DNA of 64,000 nucleotides, taken from contig JADWQD010000010.1 in the NCBI GenBank assembly GCA_016110215.1, forward strand, positions 434,001 through 498,000, in the 5' to 3' direction. Shown in pieces: positions 53,188 through 63,261 of the stretch. Source of the stretch: Capronia americana. Lineage: Eukaryota; Ascomycota; Eurotiomycetes; Chaetothyriales; Herpotrichiellaceae. The notes beneath the pieces are model-generated. The model was not told the origin of the DNA. It searched no databases and worked only from the letters and a program-made list of their open reading frames with translations. Every line of letters begins with the position of its first letter. Within the stretch, counting starts at the first letter, position 1. The translations under genes and the position numbers were made by a program.

Positions 53188-55138
53188 ATGGCGCCGGCGC
53201 AAGCATATGTGACCAGCTATCCCCCGCGAATCCGGCAATACGCCAACACCCTTCTCCAACCTGTTCTCCAGACCCAGAATGTCGCGCCTGCCGGTCGCAC
53301 GACCAAGCGGGGAACCACGATCATCAACTACGCAGACGATGCCTACGATGAAGACGACTTCGAAGACAGCGAAGGGCCCCGCCGACCGACCGGCCTACGG
53401 TCACTACGACGCGAAGAACTCGAGAAGAAAGAGCCGCAGAATGAAAAGCTGGGGAGAGAGATCCGTGAACCTGTGGATTTGCAGCCCATATACAGAGATT
53501 GGATGATCAGGAGGACGGTGCGACCCACGTAGGTTCCCTCGCCATCGAAAAGACCCTCCCTTCGGACAGTATTGACCAGACAAACAGGACGGACGCTCAA
53601 GCCCATATTCAATCGCAACTCCCGCTCACTCTGATACCCATACGAATCGATCTCGATGTACCAGCACATCAGCCAGACGCACCGTTTCCTCTATCCCGAA
53701 CCGACGTGGGAGTGAATCCTTCGCTGCCCATGTTCAAGAAACCCGAACCCTTGCCGGGGTACAAGATTCGCGACATCTTCTTATGGAATCTACATGAGAA
53801 TTTGCTGACGCCTGATGATTTTGCACAATGCTTCGTCCGAGAACTTGACCTACCCAATCAGACTGCGCTCGCCATGAACATCAGCCAGCAGATCCGGACT
53901 CAGCTGGAAGACTATGCGGGTGTCGCTATGCACCCGCTCTTCCACACTCAGCAGAAGCGATCACAGATGCCCGATGCGAACAATGTACCAACGCCGTCAG
54001 GAATCGCCAATGAGAGCTCTCGTGGTGGGACACCGCGACCGGCTCGTGGCGCATCAACACCTCGACCAGCTTCTACAACGCCAGGGACGCCGGCTGTCTC
54101 TACACCGATGCCTATCACGCTGACCAACGGGGCTTCAGTTACAGCAGTCGCTTCGCCTTTACCATCAGCCCCTAACCCCGAACAGATAAATGAATCTGAG
54201 GATCCTTACCTGAACCCAGATGATACCTACCGCTGCATCATCACCCTCTCGATATATCTTTCATCCAGACTCTACCAGGATAAGTTCGAATGGTCATTGC
54301 TACACCCTTCTGGCGCGGCGGAAGCTTTTGCTAGGCAGACGTGCGCAGATATGGGTTTAGGCGGTGAATGGGTTATGGCCATCACACATGCCATCTACGA
54401 AGCCGTTCTCAGGCTCAAGAAGGAGGCCTGCGAAGGGGGAATGCTCATGATCGGCGGCAACGCATTTGGCGGAGAAATTGACAACCAAGCTGTTCGACAT
54501 GAGGAAAGTGCCGGCTGGAGGTATGACATTGACGACTTTGGTGCCGAATGGGAACCGAAATTCGAAGCTTTGAGTAAGGAGGAGATTGAGAAGAGAGAAG
54601 GAGACCGAGAACGGCAGCTACGGCGGCTGAGGCGAGAAACCGCCAAATTCTCATCCACAGCCGGAATGGTCCCCTCTGCACGAGAACAAGAAGCTCAACA
54701 GAGAGGCAGCTATTTCGACTATGCCAATATCGGAAATGGCGGTACGGGTGATGAGACACCGCAGATGGGTCGCGGCGAGAGGAGCAAGAAGAAGAGGCGG
54801 TTCAGGTCGCTGTCTCCAGTCGCGAAGGCGCAGACCCCAGAGGCTGGAAGCTCTGCCGGTGCGGGCTGGGGAGGTGAAGGGAACAGGCTACAAGAGTATG
54901 AGAGGCAGAACTGGAGGTGTAAGCACTGTTTGATCTGGGGCAGTGCTGTGTGGGCGGTGCGGGATGGGCCATTGGGTCCGAGAGTGAGTTGCATTCTCAA
55001 GCCTTTGAACAAGGGGATGCCTGGCTAACGATTTCGCAGACACTGTGCAATTCCTGTGGCTTGATCTACGAGCGCGACAAGAAACTGCCAGTATGGAACG
55101 AAGGACTGCATAAGCATACGATACCCCTCGGACGATAG
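53188..55138 (+). CDS. SNF5/Sfh1 chromatin-remodelling subunit with C-terminal GATA-type zinc finger
   Basis: This is a core subunit of SWI/SNF- or RSC-type remodellers, acting in the nucleus. About 610 residues in three exons: 53188-53517, 53580-54983 and 55040-55138. The first intron is uncertain. A frame change between IYRDWMIRRT and AQAHIQSQLPLTLIPIRIDL is required, and either a 62-bp (53518-53579) or a 41-bp (53529-53569) interval would do it. The SNF5 homology consists of two repeats: LIPIRIDLDVPA...IRDIFLWNLHENLLTPDDFA...MNISQQIRTQLEDY, and RCIITLSIYLSSRLYQDKFEW...AITHAIYEAVLRLKK. Between them is a Pro/Thr-rich insert. The C-terminus has a Cys-X2-Cys...Cys-X2-Cys finger (WRCKHC, then LCNSCGLIYERD) split by the last intron. 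The combination is, as far as I recall, common in filamentous ascomycetes. Confidence 0.88.
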
Positions 55139-55590
55139 TCTCATTGGCGAAGGGCTCATGCTTCCATTTTGGGATACCTTTGAGCACGTCCGACCTATCA
55201 CATTGTTGGAGGTTAATTGGAGTTGGCGGGAATCCGGCCGAGATCCAGAGGGTATTCAGAAATGTATGCATGCAAGGCGTTTGCTTGGGAGTCGGACCTA
55301 CAGCATCAAAGGCGGAGGACAAGGCTGTAAAACTACCGCCGAGACTGGCAAGGCTGCAGGTGGCATGCGGCGAACGATTAGATAAGATCATCGCCAGATG
55401 GTCCCCCAACTTTCGCATTTGACACTCAAATCGCGGTAAGAATAGTTGCCAGATCGCGCTTCCTACAATCACCCACAGGGTTGCAAGCCTGACTCTTTCC
55501 TCTCACCAGCTTGAACTGCCTGCTTAAGAGATGCGGTAGTGGTGTCCTTTTGTTTTTTCGTCTCCTCTCCTCAACAACCTCGCGTTCAAG
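55139..55590. other. Intergenic region between SNF5 and SEC13
   Basis: These 450 bp run between two genes on the same strand. The part from about 55490 is CT-rich and probably contains the SEC13 transcription start. No gene is seen. Confidence 0.5.
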
Positions 55591-56789
55591 ATGGTAAGTC
55601 TCTGGCATCTCTTTCCTACAATAACTCTCCGACTGCGTTTGAATAGGTGGTGGCTAGGAGCATAGTCCTGAGATGTCTAGTAGGATACTGACGGAAATTA
55701 CAACATGGCTAACGGTTGATTCAACAGGCGCAAGTCATAGCAAACTCGGGTCACGATGACATGATCGTACGAAGGCGCCCTTGGTTCGCACTCCTGCACG
55801 GTCGCTGACTCTGTACCTAGCACGATGCCGTCCTTGACTACTACGGCCGCCGACTGGCCACCTGCTCGAGCGACAAGACAATTAAGATTTTTGAGATCGA
55901 AGGGGATCAGCACCGGTTAACAGAGACGCTCAAAGGGTACGAGGACACCACTGCCTATGCGCCCTCGCTACATCGAGCCTCCCGCTAACACACCCTATCC
56001 AGTCACGAAGGCGCAGTCTGGTGCGTCTCCTGGGCTCACCCCAAGTTTGGCACACTTCTCGCGTCCTCATCCTACGACGGCCGCGTCCACATCTACAAAG
56101 AAACACCTCCCCAACCGTCGCAGCCGGGCCAACAGTCACAATCCTCATGGACCCTTGTGTGGCAGCACCCCATCCACACCGCCTCGGTTAACATGGTCTC
56201 CTGGTCGCCGCCCGACCTAGGCTGCCTGCTCGCGTGCGCCTCCTCGGACGGCAACGTCTCGGTCCTCGAATTCCGCGACAACCAATGGGGCCATGTGATC
56301 TTCCCGGCCCACGCCATGGGTGTCAACGCCGTGAGCTGGGCGCCGTCGGCGGTGCCGGGCGCGATTGCGCGCAAGGACGGCGGCAGCACGGGTGTCGTGA
56401 AACGCTTCGTCACCGGCGGCAGCGACAACCAGGTCAAGATCTGGGAGCATAGCGCGAGTGGGAGCTACGAGAACGTCCTTGTCCTACCACAGGGCCACAG
56501 CGACTGGGTGCGTGACGTGGCGTGGAGCCCGACACTGCTGAGCAAGAGCTACATCGCCAGCGCGAGCCAGGACAAGACGGTCCGCATCTGGACGAGCACC
56601 AATATGACGGCGCAGGGAGTCGGCGAGTGGACGCTCGCCAAGACGTTGGAGTTCGACGCCGTCACATGGCGTGTGAGCTGGAGTCTGAGCGGGAATGTGC
56701 TGGCCGTGAGCGGTGGGGATAACAAGGTCACGTTGTGGAAGGAGGATTTGAAGGGGAATTGGGAGATGGTCAGGGAGGTGACTGAGTAG
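55591..56789 (+). CDS. SEC13: SEC13, COPII coat and nuclear-pore WD40 protein
   Basis: Sec13 forms the outer COPII coat with Sec31 and is also part of the Nup84 (Y) complex and of SEACAT. The protein has 314 residues from exons 55591-55593, 55728-55766, 55821-55936 and 56003-56789. The first exon is only the ATG, followed directly by a perfect donor (ATGGTAAGT). The second exon adds AQVIANSGHDDMI, matching the conserved Sec13 N-terminus. Six WD-type blades are seen, for example YGRRLATCSSDKTIKIFEIEG, EGAVWCVSWAHPKFGTLLAS, MGVNAVSWAP, FVTGGSDNQVKIWEH and YIASASQDKTVRIWTS, ending NVLAVSGGDNKVTLWKED. The family needs Sec31 or Nup145C to complete the propeller. Length and all repeats are normal. 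Confidence 0.95.
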
Positions 56790-57106
56790 TGTCGGCTAGC
56801 TGGGCTGGCCGGTCCTTCATGGGTATGGCTATGGCTTATGGTATCGTTGCATCGGTGGCGGCCGGGCATGGATGGCCAAACACCAAGGTCGAGAATCCAA
56901 GGCAAGGCACGGCACGCACGCACGCAGCTTGCAACGAACGAATGACAAAAAGCGCATGAATCCGGAGAACGTACTGTAGCTTGACATGAAATTTGCGAGA
57001 CTGAAGTTGAGAATCAGCGGCCCGCCCATCAAGAATAGACGGTGGGAGGCGAGCCGGCGCAATGCATTTAAGCTACAATAGTACAGTACGAGTACGAAGC
57101 TATGTA
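56790..57106. other. Convergent 3' region between SEC13 and the glutamyl-tRNA synthetase
   Basis: These 317 bp hold two facing 3'UTRs. They include a CGCACGCACGCACG-type run near 56910. No gene is seen. Confidence 0.5.
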
Positions 57107-58933
57107 CTACAAGGAGTAAGCCTTCCAGTTCTTCTCGATCCGTCTCTTCCCCTCTGCATTGCCTCTGAAGCCTTCTGCTTTCAGGACCGGTCTGCTCTTG
57201 ATGGTTTCCAGATCCCGCGCCCTGGCATTCGCATCCTGGATTCGCCGAATACACGTGTCTCGACCGAGGATCTCCAACGACTCAGCCAGGCCGGGGCCTT
57301 GTCTTCCACCGAGCAAGGCCCAGCGAAGGTAGTGGTACAGTTCCCTCTTCCATGTTTTTGCGGCCGTCTCGGTCGGGGGGGAGGCTTCCAAGGCACGCAG
57401 CTGGGAATGATGGACCTGCTTTGTCCATGACGAGGCCGGGATGAGAGTGAGTGTGCTCACGGCGACGCGGAGAGGGTGTAAGAGCGCGAGGTCGCTGACT
57501 TCGATGTTCAGCTCTCCAGGCTGGACGGGTTCGAAAAACAAGGCGCATTGGTCGGCGAATTGGGCTGGCGAACGATAGTGCATGGACTCGGTCTTGAGGA
57601 GTTGGGCGATGAGGTCGTGCAGGGTCCGTTTCGGCGCCCCCGGGCTGGAGTCGGGATTGAGCAGTCGCATCACCTGGCTGGCACCGTATTTGTCCAAGAC
57701 GGCGACGGCGACATCGCGGATCATTTGGTCCAGGTCCTCGCCTCCCGCGGCGATGCGGCGACGGGCGTGCTGTTCTTGCAGGAAGTTGAGTTTATCAAGC
57801 GAGACGATTGTGTTGCCCTTTGTGATTTTCATGTCGAACAGGGATTCGAGCTGTGCGAGGTCCATGACGTCCTTCTTCTGCGTGTGGCTCCAGCCGAGCA
57901 ACGCCGCGAAGTTGATGAGTGCTTCCGGGAAGATTCCCTTGTTGCGGAAGCTGGATATGTCCGAGTCGAAGTTCCGCTTGCTGAGCTTCTGTTTGTTCTG
58001 GTCCACGAGCAGGGGCACGTGGGCGTATGTTGGCGGGCCCCAGTTGAGGGAGTTGTACAGCGCGACGTGGAGGGGTGTTGAGGCCATCCATTCGGAGCCG
58101 CGGACGACATGGGTGATGTGCATTTCGTGGTCGTCGCAGACGTTCGCCCAGTGATACGTAGGGAAGCCGTCACTTTTCATGAGGATTGCATCTTCGTACA
58201 CCGGTTCATCCACCAGGAGTCTCTTGGTCTTCTCGGCGCCGTGACCTTGAGCTTTGCCATAGACCAGATCATTGTATTTGGGCCACTCGGCCGGCGAGAG
58301 GAATCGGACAACGTGTGCTTGGCCGCGGCGGGCTTTTTCTTCTCCTTCGGCGGGAGAGACGCTGTGATGGCATTTCCTGTCGTAGCCTAGACTCAGTCCC
58401 TTCTCGTGGCGTCGGCGGTTGAGGTCGTCGAGGCGGTCGGCGGTGCAGAAACAGCGATATGCTTGTCCACTGTCCAGGAGGGCCTGGATGTGATTCGTAT
58501 AGAGTGGGAGTCGTTCACTCTGGCGGTATGGGCCATACGGACCACCGACCTGGGGCCCTTCGTCCCATTGTAGACCCGCCCATCTGAGGTCCTTGAAAAG
58601 TTGGTCCTCCGCGCCAGGAATTGTTCTCTTCGCATCGGTGTCTTCTATCCGAAGGAGGAATTGGCCGTTCGTCGCCCGGGCGAGGAGATAATTGAATAGC
58701 GCAGTGCGTATTGAGCCCAGGTGAAGGCTGCCAGTGGGGGAGGGGGCAAAGCGTGTTCTCGCCGGCGTGGATGGAAGCTTGCCTCGTCGGGGAGCGCGCT
58801 CATCAGTGCTGCTACCGGTGGTCGACTTGTGAGTCGAGGCAGAAAACAGTCGAACCCGTTTCGGCGCTGCTTGACGCGCACGGCACGAGTTGCATACCCA
58901 TGCTGTCGTGAGGGCGACCGACCTCGTCCTCAT
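57107..58933 (-). CDS. MSE1: Mitochondrial glutamyl-tRNA synthetase
   Basis: The enzyme charges tRNA-Glu (and in many organisms tRNA-Gln indirectly) in mitochondria. The gene is one exon of 608 residues starting at the ATG at 58933. The frame is open further upstream but without another ATG. The N-terminus MRTRSVALTT...CRARQAAPKRVRLFSAS is Arg/Ser-rich and free of acidic residues, like a mitochondrial presequence. The class I signature is RFAPSPTGSLHLGS (the HIGH motif, residues 61-74), and the KMSKS-type motif is KLSKRN near residue 317. Other family landmarks are LLRIEDTDAKRT, RPLY/ERLPLY, YDRKCH and WHVVRGSEWMASTPLH-like segments, all in the bacterial-type arrangement. The C-terminal anticodon-binding helical domain is present and of normal length. 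Divergent from the DnaJ gene. Confidence 0.93.
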   Translation of the reverse strand: MRTRSVALTTAWVCNSCRARQAAPKRVRLFSASTHKSTTGSSTDERAPRRGKLPSTPARTRFAPSPTGSLHLGSIRTALFNYLLARATNGQFLLRIEDTDAKRTIPGAEDQLFKDLRWAGLQWDEGPQVGGPYGPYRQSERLPLYTNHIQALLDSGQAYRCFCTADRLDDLNRRRHEKGLSLGYDRKCHHSVSPAEGEEKARRGQAHVVRFLSPAEWPKYNDLVYGKAQGHGAEKTKRLLVDEPVYEDAILMKSDGFPTYHWANVCDDHEMHITHVVRGSEWMASTPLHVALYNSLNWGPPTYAHVPLLVDQNKQKLSKRNFDSDISSFRNKGIFPEALINFAALLGWSHTQKKDVMDLAQLESLFDMKITKGNTIVSLDKLNFLQEQHARRRIAAGGEDLDQMIRDVAVAVLDKYGASQVMRLLNPDSSPGAPKRTLHDLIAQLLKTESMHYRSPAQFADQCALFFEPVQPGELNIEVSDLALLHPLRVAVSTLTLIPASSWTKQVHHSQLRALEASPPTETAAKTWKRELYHYLRWALLGGRQGPGLAESLEILGRDTCIRRIQDANARARDLETIKSRPVLKAEGFRGNAEGKRRIEKNWKAYSL

Positions 58934-59353
58934 GTGCGATGGTGTCGACAGCAAAGAGATGCAAGGTGTGGTAATCAACACAAGGATGAAGCTCGAATGC
59001 ACGAGAAGATTCAAGCACCGAGCACCAAGCACCAACCAGTGGCGCAGTTGATTTTCTTCCGCCGCACGGGGAATATCGTCGACGCATGCAGCCTTATTGC
59101 TAGACGCTCCAAACGGACCATTTAGGCCCCATTGTCAATCATTAATGAACAAAAAGTCAAGCAGAAAGCGGGAGTCAAAATCCCCAACCACCACAGCCTC
59201 GAACCCCTCCAAACTTCCATTACTCGACGTCGATCACTAGTCAGCCGTTGGTTGCCTTGCAGAAATTTATTTGATTCTCTACACGCTCATCTCTCTCTCA
59301 CCTTCCAAGATCCCATTTGAACGTAGTATTGCTCAACAACATAGACATCAACC
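58934..59353. promoter_or_regulatory. Bidirectional promoter, MSE1 and DnaJ genes
   Basis: These 420 bp separate two divergent starts. A CT-rich leader (59220-59310) precedes the DnaJ start. I looked for heat-shock elements (nGAAnnTTCn arrays) and found only weak, scattered half-sites, so no claim is made. Confidence 0.55.
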
Positions 59354-60637
59354 ATGAACGGCGCTACCACCGCCGACGGTGCCCCAGAGGTCAATCTCTA
59401 CGAGATTCTCGGCGTCCCCAAGGATGCCTCCCAAGCCGATATCCGCAAAGCATACAGAAAAGCCGCTCTGGCGCACCACCCCGACAAAGTACCTCCTGAA
59501 GAGCGTGAAGAAGCGGAGGCCCGCTTCAAAGCCGCTTCTCAAGCCTATGAAATCCTCTACGATGACGAGAAGAGAAGGCTCTACGATACTCACGGAATGG
59601 CGGCCTTCGACGGCCGCGGGCCTGGCGGCATGGGTGGAGAAGTCAACATGGAAGACATCCTGAACATGTTCGGGATGGGTGGCGGCATCCCGGGTATGGG
59701 CATGCCCGGCATGGGTGGACCCCGCAAAATGCGAAGAAGCCCAGATGAAAATCAGAAATACGAGGTCTCGTTGGAAGATTTATACAAAGGAAAGACGGTC
59801 AAATTCTCGTCAACCAAGAATGTCATCTGTTCGAAGTGCAAGGGCACGGGCGGGGCGGAGAAGGCCCAGCCGAAGGAATGTTCTCAATGTAAGGGCCAGG
59901 GCGTCAAGCAAGTCTTGTCGCAAGTTGGACCGGGCATGCTGACCCAGCGCATGGTCGAATGCGGCGCATGTGAAGGGACCGGGCAGGTCTTCAATCCCAA
60001 GGACAAATGCAAGAAATGCAAAGGCAAGCGCGTCACCGAAGAGAAGAAACAACTCGAACTCTACATCCCTCGCGGCGCCCGGGAAGGCGATCAGATCAAA
60101 TTAGAGGGAGAGGCTGATCAAATCCCGGGGGCTGAACAGACGGGAGATATCATCTTCCACCTGGTCGAACAGTCCCACGAAGTCTTCCAACGTACGGGCA
60201 ATGATCTCAGCGCGAAACTGGACATTACCCTGGCAGAAGCACTGACGGGCTTCCACCGCGTGGTGCTTAAGCATCTTGACGGGCGTGGAATTGAACTCAA
60301 CCATCCCCAAGAACCAGGCCAAATCCTTCGTCCGGGTGAAGTGCTCAAGATCAGGGGTGAGGGTATGCCATTGAAGAAGTCTGATGCCAAGGGCGATCTC
60401 TATCTCGTCGTCGAGATTGCCTTCCCCGAAGACGGGTATTTCCTGGACAAGCCAGGCGCGCTAGAGCAACTGCAGAAGCTGCTCCCGGCACCGGAGCCAC
60501 CGATTGAAGACGTCGATGAAGCGGATGAGGTGCACTTCGAGCTCGCCGATATTGATGATATCGGTGGCGATGAGGCACAAGGAGCGTGGGAGGACGATGA
60601 GGATGGACCGCAGCAAGCGCAATGTCAGACTCAGTAG
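59354..60637 (+). CDS. Type I DnaJ (Hsp40) co-chaperone
   Basis: Type I Hsp40s deliver clients to Hsp70 and stimulate its ATPase. The gene is one exon of 427 residues. The J domain is at residues about 14-80, with the essential HPD motif at 42-44 and the end helix YDDEKRRLYDTHG. A Gly/Met-rich linker (GMGGGIPGMGMPGMGG) follows. The zinc-binding region has four CxxCxGxx units: CSKCKGTG, CSQCKGQG, CGACEGTG, CKKCKGKR. The C-terminal beta-domains carry LELYIPRGAREGDQI, and the tail is acidic (EDDEDGPQQ). There is no C-terminal CaaX box, unlike yeast Ydj1, so it is more likely an Xdj1- or Scj1-independent cytosolic/nuclear paralogue than the farnesylated Ydj1 orthologue. No signal peptide. Confidence 0.92.
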   Translation: MNGATTADGAPEVNLYEILGVPKDASQADIRKAYRKAALAHHPDKVPPEEREEAEARFKAASQAYEILYDDEKRRLYDTHGMAAFDGRGPGGMGGEVNMEDILNMFGMGGGIPGMGMPGMGGPRKMRRSPDENQKYEVSLEDLYKGKTVKFSSTKNVICSKCKGTGGAEKAQPKECSQCKGQGVKQVLSQVGPGMLTQRMVECGACEGTGQVFNPKDKCKKCKGKRVTEEKKQLELYIPRGAREGDQIKLEGEADQIPGAEQTGDIIFHLVEQSHEVFQRTGNDLSAKLDITLAEALTGFHRVVLKHLDGRGIELNHPQEPGQILRPGEVLKIRGEGMPLKKSDAKGDLYLVVEIAFPEDGYFLDKPGALEQLQKLLPAPEPPIEDVDEADEVHFELADIDDIGGDEAQGAWEDDEDGPQQAQCQTQ

Positions 60638-61164
60638 AGCAGTGGATGTACGACCGATGCTGGGGAGCCGATTATGAACCGACCTTTGCATGAAGATGTA
60701 TGCAAGCAGACTTCACCACGCGATTGGACAGGGTCGTCTGACGGCCTCGGCATGCGACACGATGTTACGAATGAAGGCTGCGGCGCGGAGCCGGCGGGAA
60801 ATGACAGGACACGCATTAGACGGCGTTTGGGGATCGTGTGTGGAAAAGCATTGCTCCGGCGTTGGGTAGAATGGCTCAGGCGGGCTGAGGCTCTTGAGCA
60901 ACGGCAGAAGCAGATCGCAACTCAACGTCCCATTGCGAGACGAGCCACGCTTTGAGGCAGGTCAACAGATCAGCAGACCAGACTGGTGCGCAGGACGTCT
61001 CTCTTGGACGAGCGGTATCTTCGGAGGCATATGTCTTCTTTATTCATGACCAGTCATTTCCTCTTCAGATAACCATTCTTCTCAATAAGCACTGTCTAGA
61101 ATTCCAACCTCAATGCCGCTTGTCTATAATCTATCTTTGTCAGATCGCGCCCTGCGTAAAACGG
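60638..61164. other. Convergent 3' region between DnaJ and the FAD enzyme
   Basis: These 527 bp show no gene. The right half is AT-richer and suits 3' ends. Confidence 0.5.
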
Positions 61165-62697
61165 TTAATGCGTCCCATTCTCAGCTGCTTGAGGTTCCGG
61201 TGCCCCTGCGGCCTTGATCCTACCCTCGAATTTCTTTCCCATTCGCTCTTCCGTGACTCTGTAACAGTTGGGAAACCAGCTGCTTAACCCATCTCCATCC
61301 TTGCCCTCTATCATGGCCGTGACAGCCTTTGCGCACAAGAAACATAACACCATGCCATGACCCTGGAACGAAGCACTCAGATATAACCCGTCTTCTCCGG
61401 GCACGGGGCCGATGAAGGGATATCCATCAGCTGAGAACCCCATCACTCCTGACCACGTCCTGCGATTGTGCCCGTCGGGGTGGTCTCTGCCCCAATTCTT
61501 CGGACCGAAATAGCTGCGCGTGCATTCGAGCAGGTACTCCGCGCTGGATTTATCGTACGTCGTGTCATCAGTATTCCCATATTCGTTCATGCCGTCGTCC
61601 TTTGCAACATGCATCCCTCCACCGATGACAATGTCTCCCTCGAACTTGCTCCCCGGCGGCCGGGAAATCATGTATTCGAAACCCTCTTTGTAGACAAAGG
61701 AGTAGGTTGTTTCCAACCCGTGCTGAGGCATACTCTGCCCCGGGCGCTGGGCTGTTACAACTCCTCGTAGAGGGACAATCACGCCCTGTAAGCGCGGATA
61801 CAGATGTGCCGTATACCCATTAGTGGCCAGGACCAATTTCTTGCTCGTCACGGAGCCCCGCGGCGTCGAAACCGTCCAACTGCCATCCTCACCTTTGGAA
61901 ATGCCGTTCGCAGGGGTGTTGCACTGTAGATTCAAGCCTTTACCCAACCCAAGTTTCAACACACCGATCGTAAACTGATAAGCGCTAAGACTCCCACTCT
62001 CGTACTCTAAGCTGCCGACACTGCCCGGCGCCAAATACTTCTCGGCCGTCTCCTCCGCGTCATGGAAAATATGCTTGGGCGCTCTCTCGACACCCATGGA
62101 TTCCTCCATCAGCGCCACCGAGACCTTCGCTGCTTGGAACTGAGTAGAGTCGTAGAAGACGTCGATGGTCTGGCAGCGCACGGAATCGCAGGGAATAGAG
62201 TGCTCCCGGGCGAATGCGTGGACATTGACCATGGTGTTGTATTCCAGGTTGGTGATCTTGATGGCGTCCGCCGTGCCGACGGATTTGACATTCTCGTGGA
62301 AGGACCGGTAGGTGGCAGTCTTGGTGTGACCGCCTAGGTTGCAAAGTCAGGGATCATTGAGAGCAGTTGGGGACAAGACGATACCATTCGGCGCGGCTAT
62401 ACTCTACCTACCATTTCGACCACTGGCGCCGCTGGCCGCCTGGCGAGCCTCCAGAAGAACAATATTCAGAGCTGGGTCTGAGGAGAGCAGATTGTATGCG
62501 ATGCTCGCGCCACTGACACCAGCACCGACGATAACGATATCAGCCTTCTCCGGCAGATGGGCAGTTGTCCGACAATCGGCTATCTCATCTGGAGGATCTT
62601 GCCAGTACGACTGAATGGGGTTGTGTCTGGGGAGACCGGGAGGTATGTTGCGCCTTTGGTCCATTTTGGGGTGCTCAAAGTCTCGATCCGGTGCCAT
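61165..62697 (-). CDS. FAD-dependent oxidoreductase (DAO family, amine/amino-acid oxidase-like)
   Basis: The protein has 484 residues in two exons (62412-62697, 61165-62333; 78-bp intron, donor GTAGGT, acceptor CCTAG). The Rossmann motif ADIVIVGAGVSGASIAYNLL lies at residues about 51-70 with the second-strand Glu in IVLLEA. SGRNGGHTK, split by the intron, is the usual DAO segment contacting the flavin. Later come a KKLVLATNGYTAHLYPRL segment, GDIVIGGGMH, and the end motif TWSGVMGFSADGYPFIGPVP with SASFQGHGM, as in gamma-glutamylputrescine- and sarcosine-oxidase-like proteins. The N-terminal 50 residues (PGLPRHNPIQSYWQDPP) are a family-typical extension, not a signal peptide. The substrate, probably a secondary amine or amino acid derivative, is unknown. 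Confidence 0.92.
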
Positions 62698-63261
62698 GGA
62701 GGAGATCGAGATGTGCGTGTGCTTATGCTCGGATGCTGGATGATGGACGGCGGTACGAGTCTAGTACATAACCCTGGGCGCGCAATACTAATAGAGAACT
62801 TTGCACTCTAATAGAGTGTTTCTGCAGTTGCAGGCACGTGACACGACCGGGGAGGCCTGCCGGCGCTAAAACCGTTTGCGCCTCCCAGCGCAATTGTGGT
62901 GCTGGCAAGCCGCCGCCTGGGCCCCAGTTCTCACCTTCAGGTTGTGTATGATCTGATCCTGATCCTGCCTTTTGTTCTTCCTTCAACCGACCCCGTCGCC
63001 CAACTCTCCACTCACCACTTCACCACTTTGACTGTCACCGCGAACTCGACAATCCACCGCTCCTGATCTTCCTCGTCTGCTCATCCTTCCCAGCTTCGTT
63101 CCGCCATCAGCACTCCCGCGGCCGAACTCGCTACTGATACGCTTCCGATCTCGAGTGACGCCCCGCCTCGGTATCCCCAGACAAAGAGCCATTGCCTGCG
63201 ATCCCTCCGCTTTCGAAGGTGGCGCGCAATCCACCGCGGGAGGGTCTCCTTGCGCACTTTC
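62698..63261. promoter_or_regulatory. Divergent promoter region, FAD oxidoreductase and MED19
   Basis: The 564-bp region lies between opposite starts. The part from about 62980 to 63100 is CT-rich and probably marks the MED19 leader. No gene is seen. Confidence 0.5.
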
